From IMG/VR virus record IMGVR_UViG_3300020147_000065, positions 124,001 through 188,000 of that record: a DNA stretch of 64,000 nt. The stretch is one strand, 5' to 3'. Positions within the stretch are counted from its first letter, which is position 1. Every line of letters begins with the position of its first letter. Below are positions 1-10,400 of this stretch, piece after piece. The notes beneath the pieces were generated by a model. That model made no database searches. It was not told the origin of the DNA and saw nothing but the letters and a program-made list of their open reading frames with translations. This DNA comes from a virus. The position numbers were made by a program, and so were the translations under genes.

Positions 1-2442
1 ATAAATTAATCGTCTTTTACCTGAGTCAAATGTTGGCTCTACAGTAATATTGTAAGTATCCTGATCGAGCACATGAGGGGTAACAACTACAGGCGCATCA
101 GTTTCCTTGTCATAAGTAGGTGCGTCCCAGTTATCGGCTTCTGCTAAAATGTTAATGAAGCCGCGGAAAAGAATTGGTACCGCAGAAACAATTTTTGTTT
201 CCGGGTCTTTCCAGATGGGTGTAAGCATTATTCGGATGTGGTACATCGAATAACCTACTGTCATTTCTTTGATTTTGAATGGATCAGTTAGATTACCACT
301 GTTGAATTCATACCATGTGGTATAGTCGTCAATATCCTTCGGGTCCACCGCACCCGACAAAGCCGCAGGAACAATATCAGCGTAAATTGTTCCCCCCTTA
401 GATTGGATTTGTCCGTAATTCTTTACATGAGCTGTCAAATTAGGATAGCCAGGCAAGTTCGTAATTAAAGAAACGTGAGTTTCCTGTCCGATTACTGAAC
501 CCTCATCCACTTGCTCAAATTTTTCACAACTAAGAATTGACGGGTCTGGTTTGTTGGCTTTTTCTGGATCAACGGTTCCGGTTCCAGTAGCCGGAACCGT
601 TGGTAGGGTAGGTGGTAGAGAAGTACCTCCACCACCTATCTTAAATTTATTCTCAGTTAATACAGGAATATAAATTGTAGCACAGTTTGCACGACATTCA
701 TCGTAAGCAAACGTAAAGCTTCCTCCGGTACCATTTATCTTCACTTGATATGGTGCAGTAGGCGACTTTCCACCACGCAAGATGAATCCATAAGAATCCT
801 TGCTAAGAAGACGAACATTGGTATCCGTATTCATGTATTTGTTTACTTTAGTATTCTTCGAAAGAAACTCTGCGTCTTTGAATACATGAATATCCTTGGT
901 TGATCCTCCATCATTCGAAAACTCAAAGAGAACTACACCAATACCATAGTCAACTATTTTTATGTAGAGCGGCTTATCTACAGCCTGTGTGTTCATTAAA
1001 TAAACACTATCGGTCTGGCTATATATAACTCTCTCAAGTGCGGAAATTCTACGCTTTAAAATCTCATCAAGTCCACGACTAACCTTAATGCGGTGAATTT
1101 CCTTGTTTATCGCATCCAGTTCAGTCTTCATTGCGGCTTTTTCCGCCGGAGTATTCACAGGAGGCTTGCGACCCTTACGTAAATCACGATAGTGCTTACG
1201 TCGAGCATGTTTCTTATCCTGTTGAGTCTTCAATTTATCAATTTCTTCCTGAGCAGCCGCAGTAACTTCATTGATGGAATCCTGCGTGGTTAGCGGAGGG
1301 TTATTCAATGTAAGTTTAATCTTCATGGCTTCTAACGCCATTTCTGCATCCGTTACGTTAGCAAAGTTGTTATATTCTGCTTGCAGGGCCGCGTATATCT
1401 CAGGAGAAAGATACTTCTGTGCATATGTAGTCAGGTATTGCTGAACTTCCTGCGCAGACCTTTTTCTCTTGATTTCAATTTGTTGACCTTTATCCAGAGT
1501 TACGCGTAAAAATTCACCTACGTCGAAGTGAATACGTGAACGCTCCATGTTCTCTACACCGCTTTCCATGAATAACTTCAGGTAGATTGGTTGACCAGCA
1601 TCAAACTTCTTCAAGCAATCAATTTTAAAAGGTGTAAAGGGCTGTGACTCTGTGCGCTCAATAGCGGAAAGGCCAGGAAGTCCAAAAACTTCCTGGTCGC
1701 CTTCTTCAATATCAAGATTATTCTTTAATGAAGCCTTTTGATCACCAAGAGCACCATATGCGGTTAAGTCCGGTGAACCGTTATTCATACTTGCTTTAAC
1801 GGTTGGGTCGCTCATAACTGCCGCTAACTTGGTTTCAAGATCAAGCAACACGGTGTTACCTGGAGAAGTAGGCGGTGTAGTACGAGGAAAGATCGTCTGT
1901 AGTTGAATACCGTTCTTGAAACTTGTGTCTTCCTGAGTACGATGATCATTAATTAAAGTAAGCGCGTTAGATAAGTCCTGGGGACCACCGGCTTCAATAA
2001 GTTCTTCTACTTTAGAAACACCAGAAGATGATGACCAAGTAGAAGGATTTTTAATGATGTTAATCTGTCTTTCGGTGAGCTTTCTCCAATACTCATTCAA
2101 AACTTTGATAGTTATGTTTGTGATATAAGAGCGATATTCATCGAAAGAGTTACCCACCCTGGCTGGCTCAAGAGTAGGACCAAGTGCCGGAGAAATTGTT
2201 GATGTGCCTGAGATGGACTCAATCTGTTCAGCTTCAGCAGACAAGAAGATGTTATTCATTTCGAGCCAATACTTATAGATATTGTTCGACATGAAACCCT
2301 TATCCAACTTTGCCAAGTTGAACGAAGACTCTCCAAGGATACGAAATGTTTGTCCTGGATACTTAGGTTCAGGTATAGCACCTTTTACAATGACGCTATA
2401 ACACTCTTGTATACTTCGATGAGTGCGAATCTTTGAAGACAT
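1..2442 (-). CDS. Large distal tail protein, partial (3' end beyond window)
   Basis: An open frame of 814 codons starts at the ATG whose first base is 2442 and runs off the left edge without a stop. The start overlaps the stop of the upstream gene (TAATG), so the two are translationally coupled. The product begins MSSKIRTHRSIQEC. A charged, Lys/Arg-rich coiled-coil-like stretch lies near residues 390-450, followed by beta-rich sequence with a Gly/Pro/Thr-rich linker near residue 600. No named domain was recognised. Its place after the tape measure and another large tail gene suggests a baseplate, tail-tip or fibre component. The open frame is certain; the role is inferred from position. Confidence 0.8.
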   Translation of the reverse strand, partial: MSSKIRTHRSIQECYSVIVKGAIPEPKYPGQTFRILGESSFNLAKLDKGFMSNNIYKYWLEMNNIFLSAEAEQIESISGTSTISPALGPTLEPARVGNSFDEYRSYITNITIKVLNEYWRKLTERQINIIKNPSTWSSSSGVSKVEELIEAGGPQDLSNALTLINDHRTQEDTSFKNGIQLQTIFPRTTPPTSPGNTVLLDLETKLAAVMSDPTVKASMNNGSPDLTAYGALGDQKASLKNNLDIEEGDQEVFGLPGLSAIERTESQPFTPFKIDCLKKFDAGQPIYLKLFMESGVENMERSRIHFDVGEFLRVTLDKGQQIEIKRKRSAQEVQQYLTTYAQKYLSPEIYAALQAEYNNFANVTDAEMALEAMKIKLTLNNPPLTTQDSINEVTAAAQEEIDKLKTQQDKKHARRKHYRDLRKGRKPPVNTPAEKAAMKTELDAINKEIHRIKVSRGLDEILKRRISALERVIYSQTDSVYLMNTQAVDKPLYIKIVDYGIGVVLFEFSNDGGSTKDIHVFKDAEFLSKNTKVNKYMNTDTNVRLLSKDSYGFILRGGKSPTAPYQVKINGTGGSFTFAYDECRANCATIYIPVLTENKFKIGGGGTSLPPTLPTVPATGTGTVDPEKANKPDPSILSCEKFEQVDEGSVIGQETHVSLITNLPGYPNLTAHVKNYGQIQSKGGTIYADIVPAALSGAVDPKDIDDYTTWYEFNSGNLTDPFKIKEMTVGYSMYHIRIMLTPIWKDPETKIVSAVPILFRGFINILAEADNWDAPTYDKETDAPVVVTPHVLDQDTYNITVEPTFDSGKRRLIY

Positions 2443-4481
2443 TAACCAACCTCTTGTTCTCGCCAGTTCTTACCACCGTCGTATGAAATCAGACGATGGG
2501 CTGGGTTCTCCTGGCCTGTTTGTAAACCGTTTATGATAAGTGTAGCTGTGGCCGATTTCATTGTAACGAGGTCGAAACCATATGTGTTTTCTTTTCTTTT
2601 TTCGGCTACGTGCATTATTGGTCCCTCGTTTTTCTGGATAAACAGGTGCTTACCAGACTCACCGAGGTAGTATCTCGCTCCTTGGTACTTTACGCTATCA
2701 AGAATTTTGATTAACTTATTGCCGTCGAAAATTGATTCTCGGAATACTTCACCGTTAAGGAATTGTTCTTCCCAGTGTTTTCCACCATCATGTGATATGA
2801 ATCGGTGGTTCTGTGCGGCAATCGTCATGTAACCACGACCGGGTGTTTGGTCTTCTTCGATGCGATAGTCGTTATCCTTATCTTTTCTACCCACGGGGTA
2901 AATATAATCCCAGCTATCACGACTTGTCTGATAGAATAACCAGTCACCTTTCTCAGCTAATACCTGTATTTCACCGGTATTCTTACGCGTCACATCAAGC
3001 AGTGCGTAACCTTTTTCTTCATTAAACAAGCTTTTCTGAGCATTATCCTGTTTAATGTAGATATAAGGATCATAGTTTCCCATTCCATCCGAAATGTAAA
3101 CACTGATACCGTTGTTTTCTTGAGTCAACGCATAAATGGGTCCACCCCTTTTACGAACGAGTAGAGCGCCACTTGCACCTTTGATGACTTCCTGATGGCC
3201 GATTTCAGAGGTCATATTTCCGGTGTCGTCGGCTATCCTCTTACCGATTGTGATACTACCGTTTGCGTTAGGTTGCACGAGGTGATGTACACGATTGGGT
3301 GTGCGAACACTGCCAACCACGGTATTACCAAGTTCATAAGAAAACTGCCATTCGGCAGCACGTCCTCTTTGTGTGAAAGCAGTCGAGGAAAAGCCGTCCA
3401 TAATCAATTTAAGTTTAGAACCATTTGGAATTCTAAACTTATAGATTGGACTGTACCACCAGCTACTTACGATACCGCCGTTGTCCGTGAACTCGTTACC
3501 GTTGTTCGGGTCCAGTGACCCGAACTCGGCTCTGTTACCCCAAAGCATTGATTTATAGGTTGGATGATCGGGTGTTAGTTGTCCAGGATTCTTATAATTT
3601 AAAACCGTGTCAAGACCACCAATAGTCATTGTCTGTATTTCACTTCGACAATGGTTGTTATTGAAGATTTGAACGCTGATGGCATCACTATAAGTCACTT
3701 CGCTTCCAGAGACAGCTTTGATGCGATAGAAGTATTCCTGTCCAAATTGCGCGGAAGTGTCCGTAAACAAATAGCGTGTAGTAGAACCGGGCTGCAACTG
3801 CATTCCGCCGGGAGGACCAATATTTGGAGCATTCCAGTTAATCGTAATTTGCCCATCCTGGCTACCATTATCAACTCCTCGGTCAATAAATAATTTAACC
3901 GGAGCAGAAGGATCATTAATGTTCTTTGGTAAGCCATCATAAATAATGTTTACACCCTGTTCAGGGGCACCATAAACGTTACTCTTAGCTATCAGTAATG
4001 GTGGATTAGGAATTTCTACAACATAGTCATCAGGAATACGCTGCACACGCTTGGGTTTATATGCATCAGTTCGATCCTGTCCCTCTGTCCATAAGAAGTC
4101 GTTAAGGCTTGCACCGCCCAAACCACCAAAAATGAAGAACATGGCGTTGATACAAATATAAACGCGCTGCCAGAAGATTGTATTTCCACCTGGGTCTTCG
4201 ATACGATACTCGAATACACCCAATTTATTTTGTAATACGATATTGGGAACACTCATTATAGGCGCGACAGCACTCACGGGAGGTAGCATTCCGGCTCCCT
4301 CCCGTGGATAGGCTTCCCAAAAGATATTTTTCTTTAACTGAAATGCGGTGATGTCTCCACCACCGGTATCAAGCTGATAAACCCATATCTTTCGTGTAAC
4401 AAGAGGAGGACCGAGGTCTAAAACTTCCTCGGCCTCATCTGTTGACTTGAATGGTTTCCAGTTTCCAAAAGGTGCTTGCAT
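2442..4481 (-). CDS. Tail protein with fibronectin-III-like region
   Basis: A 679-residue product encoded directly after the tape measure; its ATG overlaps the tape measure stop region. Residues about 165-275 look like a fibronectin type III fold: INWNAP, then YLFTDT, then FGQEYFYRIKAVSGSEVTYSD. This is common in tail-tip and fibre proteins. The C-terminal part (about 400-679) has several Trp- and Gly-rich segments such as SHDGGKHWEEQF and SYDGGKNWREQEV, which resemble Asp-box (S-x-D-x-G-x-x-W) beta-propeller repeats that bind or process glycans. Probable distal tail or receptor-contact protein. The Asp-box reading is by eye only. Confidence 0.8.
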   Translation of the reverse strand: MQAPFGNWKPFKSTDEAEEVLDLGPPLVTRKIWVYQLDTGGGDITAFQLKKNIFWEAYPREGAGMLPPVSAVAPIMSVPNIVLQNKLGVFEYRIEDPGGNTIFWQRVYICINAMFFIFGGLGGASLNDFLWTEGQDRTDAYKPKRVQRIPDDYVVEIPNPPLLIAKSNVYGAPEQGVNIIYDGLPKNINDPSAPVKLFIDRGVDNGSQDGQITINWNAPNIGPPGGMQLQPGSTTRYLFTDTSAQFGQEYFYRIKAVSGSEVTYSDAISVQIFNNNHCRSEIQTMTIGGLDTVLNYKNPGQLTPDHPTYKSMLWGNRAEFGSLDPNNGNEFTDNGGIVSSWWYSPIYKFRIPNGSKLKLIMDGFSSTAFTQRGRAAEWQFSYELGNTVVGSVRTPNRVHHLVQPNANGSITIGKRIADDTGNMTSEIGHQEVIKGASGALLVRKRGGPIYALTQENNGISVYISDGMGNYDPYIYIKQDNAQKSLFNEEKGYALLDVTRKNTGEIQVLAEKGDWLFYQTSRDSWDYIYPVGRKDKDNDYRIEEDQTPGRGYMTIAAQNHRFISHDGGKHWEEQFLNGEVFRESIFDGNKLIKILDSVKYQGARYYLGESGKHLFIQKNEGPIMHVAEKRKENTYGFDLVTMKSATATLIINGLQTGQENPAHRLISYDGGKNWREQEVG

Positions 4482-7400
4482 TACGTAGCCTTATTTAATT
4501 GGAATCGGTCACGCTTAATGACCTGAACGTTTACAGTATAATCTGAGTCCTGCACGTAGTTGGTTTTAACAGCAGGGGTACCAGCGGCAACCGATGCACC
4601 CTGTATTCTTCCCAAACGCTGCATTGCCTCAGCATCGCCACCAGCTTTGTAGTTACCACGACCAAAGTCGTAAGTATCCGCATGATTCAACCTGTTCATC
4701 AAAGTGTTTGGTAACACATGTGAACCTTGAGGTAACATGACCGCTTCTGGACCACGTTCTCCTACGATAGTTAAACCACCGGCAGCACCGCCTCGTGCTC
4801 TCTTTGGAGTGGCCTCAGCAAGAATTTGTGCTTGTCGAGCTAACAAATCTTTACGACGTGCTCCGCTGAATTTACCAAGCTGTGTATCAGCTAACTCGTT
4901 CAAACGAGCTTCGCTTGAAGCCGAAGCGAGTTGCTTGAGAGCTTCAGGTCCCATTACCGCTGAGTACATGTTTACGAAGTTCTCGTCTTTCAAAGCTTGC
5001 ATACCGGAAGTGTTGATTTTCCAGCGAAGTTGTTCTTTATTCAACTTCTGCAAAGCTTCCATCTGCTCTGACTTCTTAACCTGACCCATAGCCAAGGCAC
5101 CTGTGATTCTATCCACATCTTTTGATGTGTAAGCATCTTCGATTTCTGCGTTGGCAAGAAATTCCTGGATTTTTTCTCCTCTTCTTTCATTTGTAATCAA
5201 ACGACTTTTACGGATTTTATCCATTGCTTCTGCGCGTTTTCTTGCTTTCTCTTCAGGAGTCATGTTGACCTTTGCTTTGAGATCATCTCTCAACGCAATT
5301 AGGTTTTCACGAGCTTCGTCGGTTCGCATTTCTGGAGCGGCAAACGCTCCAAAGCTACGAGTCTTAACTCCTTCTTTATAGTCACCTGTAGCCGCGGCAA
5401 TTTGCTCATCAACAACTGTACCGGCAATTTCTTTACGATAACCTGCGATACTCTTGTCAATGTTCTTGGCACTACCATAGGCATTTCTTGAGAAATAAGA
5501 ACCAAAATATGCACCGGGTAGCGAGAATAGGTTTCCGATGGCACCTACCGCTGTTTCAGCAGCCCACCACAATGGGTTCTTCCATGCTCCATTCTTGAAT
5601 GGATTCTTGGCCCATGTTCCTGCGCGACCATAAGAAGCAAAATTTTCCTGCTTCTGTTTCTCGGCCTGTAGTAATGCAATTGCTTGCATACTTTCTGATA
5701 TTCTACCAATAGGCTTACCGTCTGGTCCAACACCACCCATAGTAGCTTCCCATGCCATAGAATCTCGTTCTGTGACGTTAGCCGCAGAGATAAGACCAAA
5801 TGCAACAGGCGCAGCAACAAGTGATGCGGGTCCTGCTGCGGCAGCAATGCCACCCAAACCAAGCCCACCTAACGCTGCTCCTATCTGAGGTAATGCGGTT
5901 ACAGCAACAGCACCGAGCATTTTATTACCCGCACGTCCGCTTCCAACTCCATAACCAAAACCACTACCTTTGAAAAGGTTTAATGAATCCATACGATCAT
6001 CATACCATGAGTCGGTACCGTAGTTTCCTACTCGGCCCATGCGACGTTCGTGTTCTATTCCTGCTTGTTCAACGTCGAGAGTGTCTTTCATTGATAGACC
6101 GGCACCAAGTACCTGACCGGCAGGACCAAGAGCATTGAATATTTTTCCACCGGTACCGCCACCTGCTCGAAGCAGTGTCGCACCGACACCTTCAGTAGCA
6201 AGTCTGCCTGAAGCAAAGTTTCTACCCCACTGTGAACGTGATAATAGGGACGATACTGTACCACCATCCTTTAATGGTGGTACAGCCATTGTTATAGTAG
6301 CTGCTGTAGTAGCACCATCAACAAGTCTGGCTTGATTACGGTATCTTTCGATAATCTCTCTTTCAGCTTTAGCTCTCTGTTGATCGTTTAATCCGGCATC
6401 AAGAGCTTCCATCTCCCTGGCTTGCGCCTGTTGTAGGTAGATGTGAGCGGCCATTTGAAGAGTACCAACGTTACCATAGGCTGCCCATGCACGACTACGG
6501 AATGCACCAACACCACTTCTTGGAGTACCATCTGCTTTTAGACCCAACGCAAGGAAGTCGTTAGCTGTCATTTGTTGATCACCTAACGCGAAATCCCATG
6601 CTCTTTGTCCAAAGCCGCCGACACCTCTTGTGTTGAAACCACCTTGTAGTCCCGCAACACCGGCACCCTGTTGTGCGACGAAGTCCTGGATGGCAAGACG
6701 ATGGTCACGATAACCGCCATCTTCATAGAATCGCTTGTATGCAGCCGACTTTGATACATCACGAGCACCCGAAGAATCTTGTGTTATTCCTTCGAACATA
6801 CTTAGGAAGTCTGCGATAGAGCGACCACCAAAGATGGCTGTGGTGTTACCAACGAGTCCGCGAAGGCGTCGCATACGATATTCGCCGCGCTCGTTTGCTG
6901 ATGCTCCCTCTGATATGTCTAATCGTGTAGAAGCACCAGTCTTACCCTTTTCGTAGTTATCAGGATCAATTAAATTGTTTAATCTGTTACGTAAATTGGT
7001 TGCGTCACCACCACGGGTCTCGGTACGCACGATACGATCCATAAGATCGTTAATTAATTCTGCGTTTCCTCGTCCGGTGAATCGGTTAACGTCATTGCGA
7101 CCTACCTTGGTGGACTTACCTGTACCGAGTACAGCAGCTTCGTTGGCTTTGATAGCCGCAGCAGCTTCAGTAATAGCGTCAACACCGACACTAGCTGGAT
7201 CAGTGTCAATCCAGTTACCACGAGCGTCTACACCGTCAACAGGCATCCATTCACCCGTGGCCGGCAATCTGCGGAACGATTGTTCCATACCATTAGACAA
7301 ACGAGTACGAACAACATGGTTACCACGATAGCGGATGGCTTTTACACCACCTGCTTCGAGGCCAACCACGGATGGATCAAGAATACCTGATCCAGTATTG

Positions 7401-10400
7401 AACCACTCGTTACCAACAGTTGCGTTTCGGTTGATAGCCTGGCTTACACGGAATGACCTGTCTGCACCAACTAATTCTTCTGATACAAAAGAGAATAGAC
7501 GCTGTTGTTCACTTATTCCTGTTGTGGGATCAACAATACCGGCAAGATCACCGATAGCATCACTGAAGCCGAAACCGGCCAACATAGTTTTTCCGCCACC
7601 AACATCTGTACCGGCGAGAATATTAAAACCAGCGCCTCTATGATTAAAAGATGTGGGATTTCCTGTACCGTCAAGTGTAACACCAAATGACTTACGCATT
7701 GTTTCCATTACGTCGTCAAATGATAGGTATCTGTCAGCCGTAGGATGACTGTGCATAACTGTTTGGTTAGCATTGTAATCCCAACCGGTTAATGGATCAA
7801 TTGAAACACTGGATGCATTTCCTGTGTTTGACGATAGAACACCGCGCCCTGCTTGCCATAACACGGCTTGTTCGTTGCCTGTACCGAGCATGGAAGCCAT
7901 TACATCGGCTGTAGCGGTTGAGTGGAAATCGCCGCCTACGGCCCCAGTAGCCGTAGAAGCGGCCTGAGCAAAGGCGAGACGATTACCATATCTTCCGGTA
8001 AACGAACCAGTTGCGTGAGCACTACGAGCAGCAAGAACTACCTGCGCTCTTTCCATATCCTGATCAATTTGAGTATTACGCTGTAGTGCCTGATCGTGTG
8101 CTCTACGCGCGGCATTGTATTGTCTGGTTATCTCAGGATCATTTTCACCAGCATTTATACGGGCGAACAATTCGTTGCGTCGTTCTTGTAGGATGTCTAA
8201 TTGCGTCTTTCCATCGGGACCACGCAGACGAAGCAGATCGCGCTCAATACGAAGTTCATTGAGGTTATGAGCAGCTTCCTGGGCTTCCAGATGACGCAGT
8301 TGATTAGATTTATCCGCACCCAGTGGTCGGTTTAATACCTCAGATATATCACGTTCTTTACGTAAGCTACTTAGTAGATCAGTATCAGGTGCCTGAACAA
8401 CAGATGAACCCGAAAGGATACTTGCTATATCATGAGTACCAGTAGCATAAGTTCTCGATTGTCCACCAAAGGCATTGAACCCGAAGGTCATGCGTGAAAA
8501 CGCTTCCAATCCTCTCTGTGAGAAGCTGGATGCAAGTGCGGTTGTCTTACCGGTTTGAATATCAGGACTCCACTCACCAAAACGAGCGCGGTAGGGTTCA
8601 CCAAGTCGAGTAACAACCTCATTCCATGCGTTTGAACGACGCAGGAAGTTGCTGCTATACTGATCTTGCATCTGCGTATAAAACGCATCTTGTAATGCTG
8701 TATTTTTTCCAGCTTGACGTTGTGCTGCAATATATTCTGCAATACGTGGTTCACTTTGCCATGCAATTAAAGTATTAGGATCAACTGTGTGAGATACACT
8801 TCTCCCAGTCTCAGCTTGCTGTTGTAAAAACGAATCAAAGGTTATAAAAGAGTCTAACGTTGAGTTACGATTTGGCCCACCCACAAAAAGGTTATGGGCC
8901 TTAACTCTTTGTAATAAATCGGCTCTATCTGAATCAGATATACCTCTTTTTAATTCAGGTGGTAATCTTTCTTCAGGTACTTCAAGTAAAACATTTCCAT
9001 TATTATCAAGAAGCGTTTTACCTCTCTGTACCCTAAATCTAGTATCTCTTTCCGCAGAGTCTTCTCTACCAATAGTTGTGGTATAGTTTTCAGGAGAATC
9101 CCCGAAACCGCTTAGTGAACTACCTGTAACAGCCGAGAAAGGTAATCCATGACCAAAGTAGGTATCATTAACATTCTGGTGAATCATGAAGTTACCTGAC
9201 GCATCAGTGTACTTCAACATAGAGTCGGCCCAAACCTCAAATGATCTTTCACCAAGTACTGCTGGTACTCCACCACCACCACGACGGCGTTCAACTAAGT
9301 TTTCCTTGTTGGCTGCTTGTTGTTTCTTTAGATTTTCTAAAAGAGTTTCTCCACCTACGTCAGAAAGGTCTACCCAATCTTGATTGTAAGCTTTTTCACG
9401 GAAACTATTTAATCTTCTTATTGTTTCTTCATTGTCCGGTGATGCAAGAGCAGATTGTTGTAATTGCTGCGCTAATTCCCGCACGAAAATTAACGGGTTA
9501 GCACCACTTTCTCCGTAATTATAACGACCGGAAATTAACCCTTCAACTCTTGGGTCTATGGGGGCCAATTCAGCAGACAGTTGACTTGTTAAAGGACCAG
9601 CTCCTCCTTCACCTGCAATAGCCTCAGCTAATAACATGTAGTTGCGAACATCTGTTTTAGGTGCTTTTCCTTCAGCTTCAAATTGAGAGAATGCTTCAGT
9701 AAATATACCACCCCATTTACCGGCAATTGTTGATGGGGTTCGAGGAACTGTATTAATTTGTGATACAAGATGATTATAGGTTTTTTCAATATAAGAAGCT
9801 TTAGTTGCTTTATCAACCTTCATCCCTTTTGCTTTTAGGTTTTCGTCAACAAAAGTCTTAGCTTGAGCACGTAATTCCTGTGAACGAGTTAGGGCCTTGG
9901 AAGTTATCTCACGATTTGCTTCCATTTCTGTCTTTTGCGCTCGAATAGCGTTGAGTTGAAGTTCGTCTTTTACTACATTCCAGGCGTCATTACCGGTTAA
10001 TGTAGGATCAGCTTGTACCTTCTCCAACATTTTCTGTATAGGATAAGAATAAAATGCTCCTTGTGCATTCGTCTTTCTATCTAAAATACCGAAAACGTGG
10101 GGATCAACATCCATTCCTAATTCTGCCATTAGGAAGCTTGGAATTCCAGTTAAATCAGCAACAGCTCTTCTTTGCTGTTCTTCGTTGAAACTTTTAAGAT
10201 CAGTTCTAAAACCAACTGTACTCGGATGTTGAATCAAAGCCGTCTGCATTTTTTCATGCACAAGATGTTCAGCAGATAAAGAAGGAACACCTTCAAATCC
10301 ACCAATAAGACCACGCATTATTGCATGACCTTGATTATCAAATTCTGTATTTGCTTTTAATGATGCAATAACTCCGGTTTGTGCATTGGTTCTTGCGGCA

